This document shows positions 45,276 through 54,700 of a stretch of 64,000 nt of DNA, piece by piece; within the stretch, counting starts at the first letter, position 1, and each line of letters begins with the position of its first letter. The notes under the pieces were generated by a model. The model was not told the origin of the DNA. It saw nothing but the letters and a program-made list of their open reading frames with translations, and ran no database searches. The position numbers and the translations under genes are program-made. Source of the DNA: Ruminococcus sp. GTDB lineage: Bacteria; Bacillota; Clostridia; Oscillospirales; Ruminococcaceae. The DNA lies in the NCBI GenBank assembly GCA_016288815.1, contig JAEELF010000036.1, positions 42,041-106,040 of the forward strand, written 5' to 3'.

Positions 45276-45296
45276 TTCAAATTCTCCTTATAGTTA

Positions 45297-46907
45297 TTAT
45301 TGGTTATTATCAACAGCTGTTTCGATGCTGCTGTCAATGGCTTTTTTTATGAGCTGCTCCGCCATGCTTTTCTGCTCCTCGGCAGTGGTAGCGCAGCGGG
45401 CGCGTATGACGTATCTCTTTCCGAGCACCTTTGAAATGGTCGAGCCGAGCGATACTGCGTTCTCGCGCACCTTGAACAGCGTGATGAAGAAGCGGTTCTG
45501 CGAGGTGATGAAGATGACGTTCCCCGCGGTCTGAGCGTAGGAGCCGTCAAGACTTCCCGCAACAGAGGGATTTACCTTGCGGAACTCCTCGAGCACGTCG
45601 TTCCAGCGCTCGAGCGGCTTGAGGTCCTCCATGCGCAGCTTTTTGAGGTCGATGTCCGGGACGGGCTCAGCCTCTCCGGAGGGACCGTTCGCAGTGAGCA
45701 CCTCGGGCTCGGCAGGTCTGCCGGGGGAGGCTTTTGCCATGCGCGGAGCGGAATTGATCTTGTTCTCCAACTGTTTTATTTTATCATATATTTCGGAATT
45801 GTCAATACCCTCAGCCGTATTTTTTACGCCTGAGCAGAGCTTTATCAGCGTCATCTCAAACTCTACGCGCTGGTTCATGACCTTCGGCATACGCTCGCGG
45901 CACTGCTGGAGGGCGTTGAGCCTGTCCATTACCGTCGGGAGATCGGTCTTTGCGGCGAGCTCCCTGAGCTTTTCGAGCTCGTCCGGCATACAGATTATAA
46001 GCTCCGAAGCCGTATCCGGCGAAGCGAGCAGCAGCATGACGTTCCTGAGCTGCGCGATGAGCTCCTCGCAGAGCCTTGCCAGATCTTTGGACATATCGTA
46101 CAGCGAGCCGGTTATCGCGAGGGCACGCGGGGTGTCGTTATCGGAGATAGCCCCGAGCATATCGTAGAGGTACTCGCGCCCGGCTATCCCTGCCGCATTG
46201 GAGACCGTTGCCGCGTCGATGTCGCCGGTGTAGACCGAGCACCTGTCGAGCAGCGATACCGCGTCGCGCATACCGCCGTCAGCGAGCCCGGCTATCATGT
46301 CCGCGCCGTCGTCTGTGAGGGGGATATTCTCCTGCGAGGCGATGAACTTGAGTCTCGCAGCGATGTCCGCCGACCTTATCCTGCGGAAGTCGTAGCGCTG
46401 GCAGCGCGAGGTTATGGTCGCGGGGACCTTGTGTATCTCGGTGGTCGCGAGAATGAACTTCACATACGGAGGCGGCTCCTCCATTATCTTCAGCAGGGCA
46501 TTGAAAGCACTCTGCGAGAGCATATGCACCTCGTCGATGATATATATTTTATAGTTCCCGCGCTCAGGAGTGTAGACCGCGCCGTCGCGGAGGTCGCGGA
46601 TATCGTCAACGCCGTTGTTGGAGGCAGCGTCTATCTCGACGATATCGGTGAGCGCGCCGGAATCGGCGTCGCGGCAGAGCTCGCATTCGAGGCAGGGATT
46701 GCCGTCGGTCATATGCTGACAGTTGACAGCTTTCGCGAGGATACGCGCACAGGTGGTCTTTCCGGTGCCGCGCGAGCCGGTGAACAGGTAGGCGTGGGCT
46801 GTTTTTCCGCTGATTATCTGGTTTTTCAGGGTATCGGTGATATGCTGCTGGGAGATGACGTCGTCGAAGGTCATCGGACGCCATTTCCTGTAGAGAGCCT
46901 TATACAT
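45297..46907 (-). CDS. dnaX: DNA polymerase III subunits gamma/tau
   Basis: 536 residues. KYRPxTF-like KWRPMTFDDVISQ, Walker A GSRGTGKTT, zinc-binding cysteines CQH...CLECELC, Walker B IIDEVHML and sensor TSRCQRYDF make up the AAA+ clamp-loader core (about 1-360). The tau-type C-terminal part (about 400-536) is shorter than in E. coli. Site C AAA AAG occurs in the C-terminal third, but I see no convincing frameshift signal. First of the dnaX-ybaB-recR genes; the TPR gene upstream ends 21 bp away. Confidence 0.96.
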   Translation of the reverse strand: MYKALYRKWRPMTFDDVISQQHITDTLKNQIISGKTAHAYLFTGSRGTGKTTCARILAKAVNCQHMTDGNPCLECELCRDADSGALTDIVEIDAASNNGVDDIRDLRDGAVYTPERGNYKIYIIDEVHMLSQSAFNALLKIMEEPPPYVKFILATTEIHKVPATITSRCQRYDFRRIRSADIAARLKFIASQENIPLTDDGADMIAGLADGGMRDAVSLLDRCSVYTGDIDAATVSNAAGIAGREYLYDMLGAISDNDTPRALAITGSLYDMSKDLARLCEELIAQLRNVMLLLASPDTASELIICMPDELEKLRELAAKTDLPTVMDRLNALQQCRERMPKVMNQRVEFEMTLIKLCSGVKNTAEGIDNSEIYDKIKQLENKINSAPRMAKASPGRPAEPEVLTANGPSGEAEPVPDIDLKKLRMEDLKPLERWNDVLEEFRKVNPSVAGSLDGSYAQTAGNVIFITSQNRFFITLFKVRENAVSLGSTISKVLGKRYVIRARCATTAEEQKSMAEQLIKKAIDSSIETAVDNNQ

Positions 46908-46928
46908 CAGCCCGCCTCCTTTCGCAGG

Positions 46929-47828
46929 TCATTCCTCGCGGGCGGCGCTGCCGAGCACCACAGCCGCCTGAACGGATTTGAAATACGACATAAAGCCGTC
47001 GGGATCGTTGATATGATTAAGCAGCGCGAGCCGGAACAGCTCCTCGCCCTTTTCCATGTTGTGCAGCAGAGTGTATGCTATCGCCGCTCCGCCGAGCGCC
47101 TCAGCGTAGTTCTCGCGGCGGTCCATAGCCTCGCCGAACCATTTAAGCGCATTTTCGCCGTCGTTGAGCTCGAGGTACATCCTGCCCGCTTCAGTCCGCG
47201 CGAGCGGTGCGAGCGGACCTTCTCCGCCGGCGAGCGAGCGGTAGATATCCGCAGCCTTAGCGGTCTCGCCGCCCGAGGCATAGCACCTCGCGAGGAAGAG
47301 CTCGGTGAACGGTGCCGAGAACTCAGTTTTCAGGCATTTTTCGTAGCACGCCGCTGCGTTCGGGAAGAAGCTCATTATCTGGTAGCAGCGTCCGCGGTAG
47401 TACTCAAGGACGCCCTCTTCACGGCTCGTGAGACGCACTTTCCCGCCTGAAAGAGACGTGAATGCATCGAGCGCTTCTCGGTATTTTTCGCGGTGGAAGG
47501 TCACGAGCGCGCCCTCGAACATGAGGGATTTGTGTCCGATACCGGAAAATGCGCTGCCGATGAGCTCGTCGTCGTACATATGGTGGATATTCATGCCGTA
47601 GGACAGGACGTCGATGAGCGACACCGCGACCCACATCAGTAAGATCACAGCGAGCGACATCACGAAGCAGTCCGCGTAGGAGAGGCCTTCGCCCTTCCGG
47701 AGCAGGCTCAGTACCGCGGCAGCACCGGCTATGACGATCGCGGAGGCTGAAAGAGCCTTCGGAAGTGAGCGCATGAAGCACTTGGATATGCGTACGGCGC
47801 GGAGAAATATCAGTATCAGGAGTTTCAT
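46929..47828 (-). CDS. membrane-anchored TPR protein of unknown function
   Basis: 299 residues from ATG 47828, with AGAGGTG upstream. The 44-codon longer track version must be wrong because its extra part is the SRP RNA gene. Two membrane segments near the N-terminus (about 20-40 and 50-75) are followed by tetratricopeptide-like repeats (AAACYEKCLKTEFSAPFTELFLARCYASGG, AGRMYLELNDGENALKWFGEAM, AIAYTLLHNMEKGEELFRLAL). A protein-interaction scaffold on the membrane; partners unknown. It precedes dnaX on the same strand. Confidence 0.83.
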   Translation of the reverse strand: MKLLILIFLRAVRISKCFMRSLPKALSASAIVIAGAAAVLSLLRKGEGLSYADCFVMSLAVILLMWVAVSLIDVLSYGMNIHHMYDDELIGSAFSGIGHKSLMFEGALVTFHREKYREALDAFTSLSGGKVRLTSREEGVLEYYRGRCYQIMSFFPNAAACYEKCLKTEFSAPFTELFLARCYASGGETAKAADIYRSLAGGEGPLAPLARTEAGRMYLELNDGENALKWFGEAMDRRENYAEALGGAAIAYTLLHNMEKGEELFRLALLNHINDPDGFMSYFKSVQAAVVLGSAAREE

Positions 47829-47877
47829 CTGGCACCTCTGATATAGCAAAGGACAAAAGCATCCTGGGTTAACTATA

Positions 47878-48011
47878 AAAAATTCCGGAGCATAGATGTG
47901 CAGGCTTGCTGCGGCACACAAAACGATCCGCTTAATGCTGCTCGGTCTCCCGCCTGACATGGTTCACGGTGTCTTGTTGCACAGGGCCCGCACATCTATA
48001 TTCCGGAATTC
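47878..48011 (-). ncRNA. ffs: signal recognition particle RNA (small bacterial type)
   Basis: Minus strand contains GTGAACCATGTCAGG, a CGG-GAGA-CCG tetraloop hairpin and GAGCAGCATTAAG, the universally conserved domain IV of bacterial SRP RNA. The ends pair over some 25 bases (AATTCCGGAATATAGATGTGC with GCACATCTATGCTCCGGAATT), and TTTTTT follows. About 134 nt, rod-shaped. It binds Ffh to target membrane proteins. The sequence is preceded by a perfect promoter with a leader of about 70 nt, implying 5' processing. Confidence 0.94.
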
Positions 48012-48083
48012 TTGTCTGAGACCGGCTGCAAATCGGTAAACAGCGGGTCACTGAAAGGGGCGCATAGCAACGCTCCGCAGAAT

Positions 48084-48112
48084 ATTATACCACACCGCGG
48101 GGCAGTTGTCAA
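48084..48112 (-). promoter_or_regulatory. sigma-A promoter for the SRP RNA
   Basis: Minus strand TTGACA, 17-bp spacer, TATAAT: perfect consensus, about 73 bp upstream of the mature 5' end. Confidence 0.93.
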
Positions 48113-48185
48113 GGATTTTTGTTATATAATCTGCATTTCCCTGCGCGGGAGCCCTCTCCGCAGGCGGGGACAGGCTTCTCCGCGC

Positions 48186-48214
48186 TTGACATCAGGCAGC
48201 TTTTTTGTTATAAT
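48186..48214 (+). promoter_or_regulatory. sigma-A promoter for the Nat-type ABC exporter
   Basis: TTGACA, 17-bp spacer, TATAAT: perfect consensus. Confidence 0.92.
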
Positions 48215-48286
48215 GGAAATGCGGATTTTTTAGGGATTTCCGCACAATACATCGAGCAGAAAGCTCACAGGAAAGGGGTAAACACC

Positions 48287-49027
48287 TTGGAAAACGTTCT
48301 TGAAGTCAAGGGGCTGTCAAAGCAGTACGCAAAAGTGCTCGCGGCAGACCACGTCTCCTTTGAGATCGGCAAGGGCGAGATCTTCGCTCTCATCGGTCCG
48401 AACGGAGCCGGAAAAACTACTACCATCCGCATGATATCCACTCTTCTCACTCCTACCGACGGCGACGCGGTGGTCGGCGGATTCAGCGTCGTAAAGCAGC
48501 CTGATAAGGTCCGCGAATGTATAACCTACCTCCCTGACGAGGCTGGCGCTTACAAGACCATGAAGGGCATAAACTACCTCAAGTTCATGGCGGGGCTCTT
48601 CACGACTGACCCGCAGAAGGTAGTCGCTTATGTTGAAAAAGCCAAGTCGATATGCGGCCTGGGCGACCGTCTCAACGACAAGATAGGCACCTACAGCCGC
48701 GGCATGATACGCAAGCTGCTCCTCGCACGCTCCGTAATGACACAGCCGCAGCTCGCTATCCTCGATGAGCCGACCAGCGGACTTGACGTCCTCAATGCGA
48801 TAGATATCCGCAAGACCATAAAGAAGCTCGCGAAGGAGGAGGGAATGTCCTTCCTGCTTTCGTCACACAATATGCTCGAGATAGAGTTCGTCTCCGACAG
48901 AGTGGGCATAATCTCCAAGGGACACCTCATGGTGACAGGTACTACTCAGGAGCTCAAGGAGCGCTACAATGCCGCGAACCTCGAGGAAGTCTTTGAAAGG
49001 GTGGTGAATGAGAATGAAATTCGTTAA
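48287..49027 (+). CDS. natA: ABC transporter ATP-binding protein, Nat-type
   Basis: 246 residues from TTG 48287, with GGAAAGGGG upstream; the track start lies before the promoter and is impossible. Walker A GPNGAGKTTT, signature TYSRGMIRKLLLA (a variant of LSGGQ: YSRGM), Walker B LAILDEPTSGLD and switch His in LLSSHNM. The overlap of 20 bp with the permease gene shows tight coupling. Similar to NatA of the Na+ exporter NatAB, but substrate is not proven. Confidence 0.9.
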   Translation: MENVLEVKGLSKQYAKVLAADHVSFEIGKGEIFALIGPNGAGKTTTIRMISTLLTPTDGDAVVGGFSVVKQPDKVRECITYLPDEAGAYKTMKGINYLKFMAGLFTTDPQKVVAYVEKAKSICGLGDRLNDKIGTYSRGMIRKLLLARSVMTQPQLAILDEPTSGLDVLNAIDIRKTIKKLAKEEGMSFLLSSHNMLEIEFVSDRVGIISKGHLMVTGTTQELKERYNAANLEEVFERVVNENEIR

Positions 49028-50366
49028 CCTTCTCAAGAAAGAACTCAGCGAGCTCATCAACGCACAGATGCTCGTAGGACTCGCTGCCATCATGATGATA
49101 TTCATGTTCCTCGGGAACACCATGAGCGACGCGATCGAGGAAGAGGTCAAGGCGATGACCAAGCAGTACACCGATATCACCATATCCGACCGCGACAACT
49201 CAGACTTCACCAAGGACATGATAGCCTCGTTCGAGGAGGCGGGAGTTAAGGTCACGAACCTCAGCACCTCCGGCGAGGACTACGCAAAGATACTCGCTGA
49301 CAACGATACAGAGTTCCTCACCATTATCCCCGAGGGCTTCGGTGAGGCTGTACAGAATGGAAAGAAGCCGCAGCTCGTCACTGTTTCGCGCATGAAGTCC
49401 GCAGCGACGATGTCCAACATCTCCAATGACAACGACGGGCCTGTCGCAATGATAAGCCAGTACATCTCCGACAGTATCTCCGATGAGGTAGGTCTCACCG
49501 AAGACGACGTTGCCCGCATGGCTTCGCCCGTGGAGATAGTCGAGAATACGGTAGTTGACAACAATTCCGCGAACGTCTCGATAAGCTCGCTCACCTCGAA
49601 GATAATGATCCAGAACATGATACTTCCTATCATCGTTTTCGTGCTCATCATCCTCACCTCGCAGATGCTGATAACTGCTATCTCCAACGAGAAGATAGAC
49701 AAGACCCTCGAGACGCTGCTCTCCGCACCGGTCTCCCGCGGTTCAGTCATCGGCGCGAAAATGCTCTCCGCAGCTATCGTTGCGCTGATAAATGCAGTCG
49801 TTTACATGATCGGCTTCTCGTCGTTCATTTCGGGCTCCACCAAGGAAGCGACGCAGGAGATAACCAACTCCGTGGCGGGTCAGTACCTCTCGGTAGATGA
49901 CGCAATGGCAAAGCTCGGTCTGACGCTCGGCGCAGTGGACTACGTTCTTGTAGGTCTCCAGCTGTTCTTCACAATACTCATATGCCTGTCGATATCGCTG
50001 ATACTCGGCGCGCTCGTGAACGACACCAAGTCCTCACAGTTCGTGCTCATGCCGATAATGATACTCGCAATGGTGCCCTATATGATATCCATGTTCAAGG
50101 ACATCAACTCCCTCCCCATGGGAATGCGCATTTTCGTATACGCGATACCCTTTACACACACGTTCTCGTCGATGTCCAACCTGATGTTCGGCAACAGACT
50201 GCTGTTCTTCGCGGGACTTGCATACCAGATAGTGTTCTTCGCTGTATGTATGTTCTTCGCACTGAAGCTGTTCAAGTCTGATAAGCTGTTCACCATTTCG
50301 CTGAATCTCAGCTCGAAATCGAAGTTCCGCAAGGGTAAGAAGGGCGCTCCCGCACAGGACGAATAA
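49008..50366 (+). CDS. natB: ABC transporter permease, NatB/ABC-2 type
   Basis: 452 residues. A first membrane segment (about 20-37) is followed by a large extracytoplasmic loop (about 40-195, TISDRDNSDFTKDM...) and then some five membrane segments from about 200 (MILPIIVFVLIILTSQMLITA, LLSAPVSRGSVIGAKM, ...). This is the layout of ABC-2 permeases such as NatB. It pairs with the overlapping ATPase gene; a strong terminator follows. Substrate (Na+, drug or other) is inferred only from family. Confidence 0.87.
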   Translation: MRMKFVNLLKKELSELINAQMLVGLAAIMMIFMFLGNTMSDAIEEEVKAMTKQYTDITISDRDNSDFTKDMIASFEEAGVKVTNLSTSGEDYAKILADNDTEFLTIIPEGFGEAVQNGKKPQLVTVSRMKSAATMSNISNDNDGPVAMISQYISDSISDEVGLTEDDVARMASPVEIVENTVVDNNSANVSISSLTSKIMIQNMILPIIVFVLIILTSQMLITAISNEKIDKTLETLLSAPVSRGSVIGAKMLSAAIVALINAVVYMIGFSSFISGSTKEATQEITNSVAGQYLSVDDAMAKLGLTLGAVDYVLVGLQLFFTILICLSISLILGALVNDTKSSQFVLMPIMILAMVPYMISMFKDINSLPMGMRIFVYAIPFTHTFSSMSNLMFGNRLLFFAGLAYQIVFFAVCMFFALKLFKSDKLFTISLNLSSKSKFRKGKKGAPAQDE

Positions 50367-50374
50367 CAAAAAAA

Positions 50375-50396
50375 GACGGCTTATGCCGTCTTTTTT
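50375..50396 (+). terminator. terminator after the ABC exporter
   Basis: GACGGC-TTAT-GCCGTC followed by six T, preceded by an A-run. Confidence 0.9.
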
Positions 50397-50398
50397 AT

Positions 50399-50460
50399 TA
50401 GGTGTCAGGTGTTAGATATCAGGCTTCAGGTGTCAGGGCACCGCCCCTGCACATTACGCC
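50399..50460. repeat. intergenic repeat family 2, copy 2 (TCAGGTG-rich)
   Basis: AGGTGTCAGGTGTTAGATATCAGGCTTCAGGTGTCAGGG: degenerate TCAGGTN units. The right arm is missing, so this copy is partial. Confidence 0.75.
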
Positions 50461-50514
50461 CTTACACGCAATGGATTAAAAATATTATATTTATACCCCC
50501 GCGCCCGTTTTTTC

Positions 50515-50543
50515 TTGACAATAACAAATAAATTTGTTATACT
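50515..50543 (+). promoter_or_regulatory. sigma-A promoter for the sugar ABC operon
   Basis: TTGACA, 17-bp spacer, TATACT. Confidence 0.88.
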
Positions 50544-50782
50544 AAATAGGAAGGTTTTATGCAGTTTAGGCAAATGCATATATCAGCGGGCATGGCATAG
50601 GCAGCCGAGTCCGCAATGGGTACAATACAGGGCGTGTGACCGCGCTTTTTCGAGCCCCCTCTCTGGCTGAAAAGGCTGCGGCTCAGGCAGCTATGCTCAT
50701 TTTTCGGTCAGTTTTCCCGAACAAAGGGGATAACTGCGCCGTTTTGTCGATTTTTCGCATTTGCGGGAAAGGTGGATATATA
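50544..50782 (+). other. long 5' untranslated region of the sugar ABC operon
   Basis: About 230 nt between promoter and start codon. No known riboswitch pattern, T-box or strong terminator was recognised. Small possible hairpins only. The upstream part of the 1030-codon track ORF falls here and is not expected to be translated. Confidence 0.55.
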
Positions 50783-53728
50783 TTGAAAAGTAAAAGATTT
50801 TACCGTGGTCTCGCATCATGGCTGATGTCTTGCGTGACGGCGTTCAGCGCAGTGTCCGGGGCGATACCGGCGTTCGCTGAGGAGGACTACGCTCCCTCGC
50901 AGGCGACCCTCGCTGCTATGGCTGAGGACTACTACCATATCGACCCCATAGATACGGAGACGCTGTCGTTCAGCGACTACTACGACATCTACTCCGGCGA
51001 GGCGCGCCCCGACGAGGTCATCGAGATACGCGGCGCGAACTTCGCTGACATAAGCATCGGCGAATATGCAGTCGGTGCGTATCAGGACAGCGGCGGCGAT
51101 GTTCTCATCTGGGAGAGCAGCACCGGTGAGGTCAGCTATGACTTCGACGTCTCGCAGACCGGTATCTACTGCGTGAACATGACCTATTTCCCGCTTGAGT
51201 CCAACAGCACGACGATAGAGCTCTCCATGAAGATAGACGGCGTTTCGCCCTACGATACCGCCTCGCGAATCACGCTCAACCGCGTGTGGGTCAACGAGAC
51301 CGATATCTATACCGATTCCCGCGGGAATCAGGTGCGCCCGTCGCAGATACAGCAGGGAATGTGGAAGTCCTGCGACTTCGGCGACGTTGACGGACTTTTC
51401 AGCGAGCCGCTCTTCTTCTACATAGAGTCCGGACACCACACGGTCAGCTTCTCGTCCGAACGTGCACAGCTCGCGATAGAGAGCTTCAAATTCTACGCGC
51501 CCGCCGAGCTCCCCACCTACAGCGAGTACGCAGCGTCAGTCGGCGCGACCGTCAGCATTGGATCCACCCCGTCCAACCTCTTCCGCATAGAGGGCGAGGC
51601 GGCAGCATACAAGTCAGATTCCACCCTTTACCCCACCTACGACAACACCAGCTACCTCGCGTCGCCCTCCGACCCGACAAAGGTAGTCTACAACACCCTC
51701 GGCAGCGGCAACTGGAAAAAGGCGCTCCAGTCCGTAACATGGGTCATCAGCAAGGACGACATCAAGAACGACGGCTGGTACAAGATAGGCATAAAGTCCC
51801 GTCAGGACCAGATGCGCGGTCTCTACTCCAACAGGCGCATCTACATCGACGATCAGGTGCTCTGCGAGGAGCTCGATCAGATCAAGTTCTACTACGACAC
51901 TGACTGGTCAGTGGTCAGCCCGAAGTCAGGCGGGGACTACGTCTACGTCTACCTCACCGCAGACCGTGACCACACCTTCACTATGGAGGCTGTACCCGGC
52001 GAGATAGGAGATTCCCTTCGCAGGCTCGAGGACATCGTCTTCGACCTCAACAACTACTACCGCAAGGTGCTCATGATAACGGGCCCGAACCCCGATCAGT
52101 ATACTGACTACTACGTCCACGAGAAGATACCTGAGCTCGTTGACGAGTTCGGGCGCATATCCGGCGAGCTGAAGTCGATACAGTCCGAGATAGAGGGACT
52201 TTCCGGCTCGGCTGGCTCGGAGGCTTCCTCAATCGAGAACATGACCGTTATCCTCGATAAATGCACCGCAAAGCCCCTCAAGATACCGAACTACCTCTCG
52301 CAGATAAAGGACAGCATAACCGCTCTCTCCGCGTGGATGAGAGACTACCGCGACCAGCCCCTTGAGGTGGACTACATCGAGTTCGCGTCCGCGGACAGGA
52401 GCTTCACGAGCTGCAAGGAAAAGCTCGGCAAGTCGATCAGCTTCGGCGTGAAGGCATTCATCGGCTCCTTCTTCGAGGACTATACCACCCTCTCCGACGT
52501 TACCGGCGAGGATGTCATCAACGTCTGGGTATCGCTCGGACGAGATCAGGCGCAGGTCGTAAAGGAAATGGCTGAGAACGAGTTCATGCAGGAGACCGGC
52601 ATACCGATCTCCGTGAACCTTGTCATTGGAGGCGTGGTCGAGGCTACCCTCGCAGGAAAGGGACCGGACGTCGCGCTCTTCCTCGGAGGAGAATCCCCCG
52701 TCAACCTCGCGGCAAGAGGTCTACTCGTCGATGTATCGCAGTTCAGCGACTACGAACAGGTGACGGGGCGCTTCCAGGAGAACGCCATGACGCCCTACCT
52801 CTACAACGGCGGGGCATACGGTCTGCCGATAAGCCAGACCTTCCCGATGATGTTCTACCGCACGGACGTCCTCACGGAGCTGGGATACTCGTCCCCGCCG
52901 GAGACGTGGGACGACCTCATAGATATGCTCCCGGCGCTCCAGAGGAACTACATGAACGTGGGACTTATCCTCCCGCCGACCAATATCTCCCCCGCGACTG
53001 AGGCGGGACACACCTTCGCCATGCTGCTCCTCCAGAAGGGCGTGAACTACTACAACGCCGGACAGACAGCCTCCACCTTCGATTCTATCGAGGCGGTGCA
53101 GTCCTTCGAGCAGTGGACGGATTTCTACACCGATTACAGCTTCGAGCAGACCTACGATGCATTCAACCGCTTCCGCACGGGCGAATATCCGATAGTCATC
53201 TCGAACTACACGTTCTTCAACCAGCTCGCGGTGGCTTCGCCCGAGATAAAGGGGCTATGGGACTTCTGTCAGGTGCCCGGCACCCTCCGCGGGGACGGCA
53301 CTGTCTCCCACGCAGCCAATTCCACGGGCGCGGGAGCCGTCATCTTCAACAAGGTGAGCAATAAGGAGAACGCATGGGAGTTCATCAAGTGGTTCACCGA
53401 GACCGATACGCAGGTACATTACGGTACCCAGATACAGGGACTCCTCGGCATCATGGGACGCTTCGACACTGCGAACGTCGAGGCGCTCGGACAGCTCTCG
53501 TGGTCGAATGACGAGCTCGCAAGGCTCCGCGACCAGCAGGAGGAGCTCGTTGAGATACCCATTATCCCGTCGTCCTACGCTGTAACACGAAACATCATGA
53601 ACGCTTTCAGAGAGGTCGTCAACGAGGGCGAGAACCCCCGCGATACGCTCGGCTGGTACAACCGCGACATCAACGACGAGATCACCAGAAAGCGCGAGAA
53701 CCTCGGTCTCAGCACCGAGGAAGACTGA
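50783..53728 (+). CDS. extracellular sugar-binding lipid-free protein: N-terminal beta-sandwich domains fused to a family 1 solute-binding domain
   Basis: 981 residues from TTG 50783, after GGTGG. Signal peptide KSKRFYRGLASWLMSC...AIPAFA (cleavage near residue 33, before EED); no lipobox. Two beta-sandwich, carbohydrate-module-like regions follow (about 60-260 and 285-440; VIEIRGANF and FRIEGEAA), then a helical linker (about 450-560), then a solute-binding domain (about 575-981) with NVWVSLGRDQAQVVKEMA, GPDVALFLGG and AYGLPISQTFPMMFYRTDVL. About twice the usual length. Operon head; the two permease pairs follow. Confidence 0.9.
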   Translation: MKSKRFYRGLASWLMSCVTAFSAVSGAIPAFAEEDYAPSQATLAAMAEDYYHIDPIDTETLSFSDYYDIYSGEARPDEVIEIRGANFADISIGEYAVGAYQDSGGDVLIWESSTGEVSYDFDVSQTGIYCVNMTYFPLESNSTTIELSMKIDGVSPYDTASRITLNRVWVNETDIYTDSRGNQVRPSQIQQGMWKSCDFGDVDGLFSEPLFFYIESGHHTVSFSSERAQLAIESFKFYAPAELPTYSEYAASVGATVSIGSTPSNLFRIEGEAAAYKSDSTLYPTYDNTSYLASPSDPTKVVYNTLGSGNWKKALQSVTWVISKDDIKNDGWYKIGIKSRQDQMRGLYSNRRIYIDDQVLCEELDQIKFYYDTDWSVVSPKSGGDYVYVYLTADRDHTFTMEAVPGEIGDSLRRLEDIVFDLNNYYRKVLMITGPNPDQYTDYYVHEKIPELVDEFGRISGELKSIQSEIEGLSGSAGSEASSIENMTVILDKCTAKPLKIPNYLSQIKDSITALSAWMRDYRDQPLEVDYIEFASADRSFTSCKEKLGKSISFGVKAFIGSFFEDYTTLSDVTGEDVINVWVSLGRDQAQVVKEMAENEFMQETGIPISVNLVIGGVVEATLAGKGPDVALFLGGESPVNLAARGLLVDVSQFSDYEQVTGRFQENAMTPYLYNGGAYGLPISQTFPMMFYRTDVLTELGYSSPPETWDDLIDMLPALQRNYMNVGLILPPTNISPATEAGHTFAMLLLQKGVNYYNAGQTASTFDSIEAVQSFEQWTDFYTDYSFEQTYDAFNRFRTGEYPIVISNYTFFNQLAVASPEIKGLWDFCQVPGTLRGDGTVSHAANSTGAGAVIFNKVSNKENAWEFIKWFTETDTQVHYGTQIQGLLGIMGRFDTANVEALGQLSWSNDELARLRDQQEELVEIPIIPSSYAVTRNIMNAFREVVNEGENPRDTLGWYNRDINDEITRKRENLGLSTEED

Positions 53729-53746
53729 CCGGAAGGAGGAATATGT

Positions 53747-54688
53747 TTGGCACAGATCTCTGCTGAGAATATCGGCAAGCGCACCAAGCAGGAGGAACGC
53801 CGCATGATGTGGCGCTCTGTGAAGGCGAACAAAGCCTGCTACCTCATGCTCGCGCCGTTCATGATATTCTTCATCATCTTCACTGTGGTGCCGGTAGTCA
53901 TGTCCCTCCCTATGGGCTTCACCGACTTCAACATGGCACAGGCTCCGAAGTTCATCGGACTGTCCAACTACACCACGCTCTTCCTCTCGGACAAGATATT
54001 CGTCAAGTCTATCCGCGTGACGATAGTCTTCGCGCTGTTCACTGGTCCGATAAGCTATATCCTCTGCTTCCTGCTGGCATGGCTCATCAATGAGCTCCAC
54101 CCGAAGCTCAAGACAGTGTTCACGCTCATATTCTACGCGCCGTCGATGGCTAACGTATACACAGTATGGCAGCTCATCTTCAGCGGCGATATGAACGGCT
54201 ATGTGAACTCCTTCCTCATCAACCTCGGACTCATAAACTCGCCCGTTCAGTGGCTCACCGACGGCAACTACGTCCTCGGCGTCACTATCGTGGTGCAGCT
54301 GTGGATCTCGCTCGGCGCGGGCTTCCTCGCGCTGCGTGCAGGCTTCCAGAACATCGACCGCTCGATGTACGAGGCGGGCGCTATCGAGGGTATAAAGACC
54401 CGCTGGCAGGAGCTCATCTACATCGTTATCCCCTCAATGGGACCGCAGCTCATGTTCGCAGCGGTAATGCAGATAGTAGGCTCCTTCACGGCAGGAACTG
54501 TCGCGCAGAACCTCGTCGGCTTCCCGAGTACTGACTACAAGGCCCACACTATCATGACCCACGCCTTCGACTACGGCTGGGTAAGGTACGAAATGGGCTA
54601 CGCCTCAGCGATATGTATGATACTGTTCGTCGTCATGTACGCCCTGAACAAGCTCATCAGCAAGGTGCTGAGCAAATACATGGATTAA
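53747..54688 (+). CDS. sugar ABC transporter permease (MalF-like), pair 1
   Basis: 313 residues from TTG 53747; AAGGAGG is well placed, and the nearer ATG is out of frame. Six membrane segments and the EAA loop EAGAIEGIKTRWQELIYIVIP, which docks the ATPase, identify a CUT1-family permease. It lies 18 bp after the binding protein gene and forms a pair with the next gene. Confidence 0.93.
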   Translation: MAQISAENIGKRTKQEERRMMWRSVKANKACYLMLAPFMIFFIIFTVVPVVMSLPMGFTDFNMAQAPKFIGLSNYTTLFLSDKIFVKSIRVTIVFALFTGPISYILCFLLAWLINELHPKLKTVFTLIFYAPSMANVYTVWQLIFSGDMNGYVNSFLINLGLINSPVQWLTDGNYVLGVTIVVQLWISLGAGFLALRAGFQNIDRSMYEAGAIEGIKTRWQELIYIVIPSMGPQLMFAAVMQIVGSFTAGTVAQNLVGFPSTDYKAHTIMTHAFDYGWVRYEMGYASAICMILFVVMYALNKLISKVLSKYMD

Positions 54689-54700
54689 GGAGGCGGACAG

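Noticed and set aside
45297-45780. Programmed -1 frameshift in dnaX giving gamma
   Set aside because: A C AAA AAG sequence occurs, but it lacks the full A AAA AAG slippery heptamer and no strong downstream stem or upstream Shine-Dalgarno-like stimulator was evident.
46929-47960. 343-codon version of the TPR protein
   Set aside because: The first 44 codons are the SRP RNA gene read as protein. The ATG at 47828 has a ribosome site and starts a normal membrane segment.
50544-50782. Possible c-di-GMP or other riboswitch upstream of the sugar binding protein
   Set aside because: The short GGCAAA-like and GGGCA segments do not fit the conserved core of the known classes, and there is no expression platform terminator.
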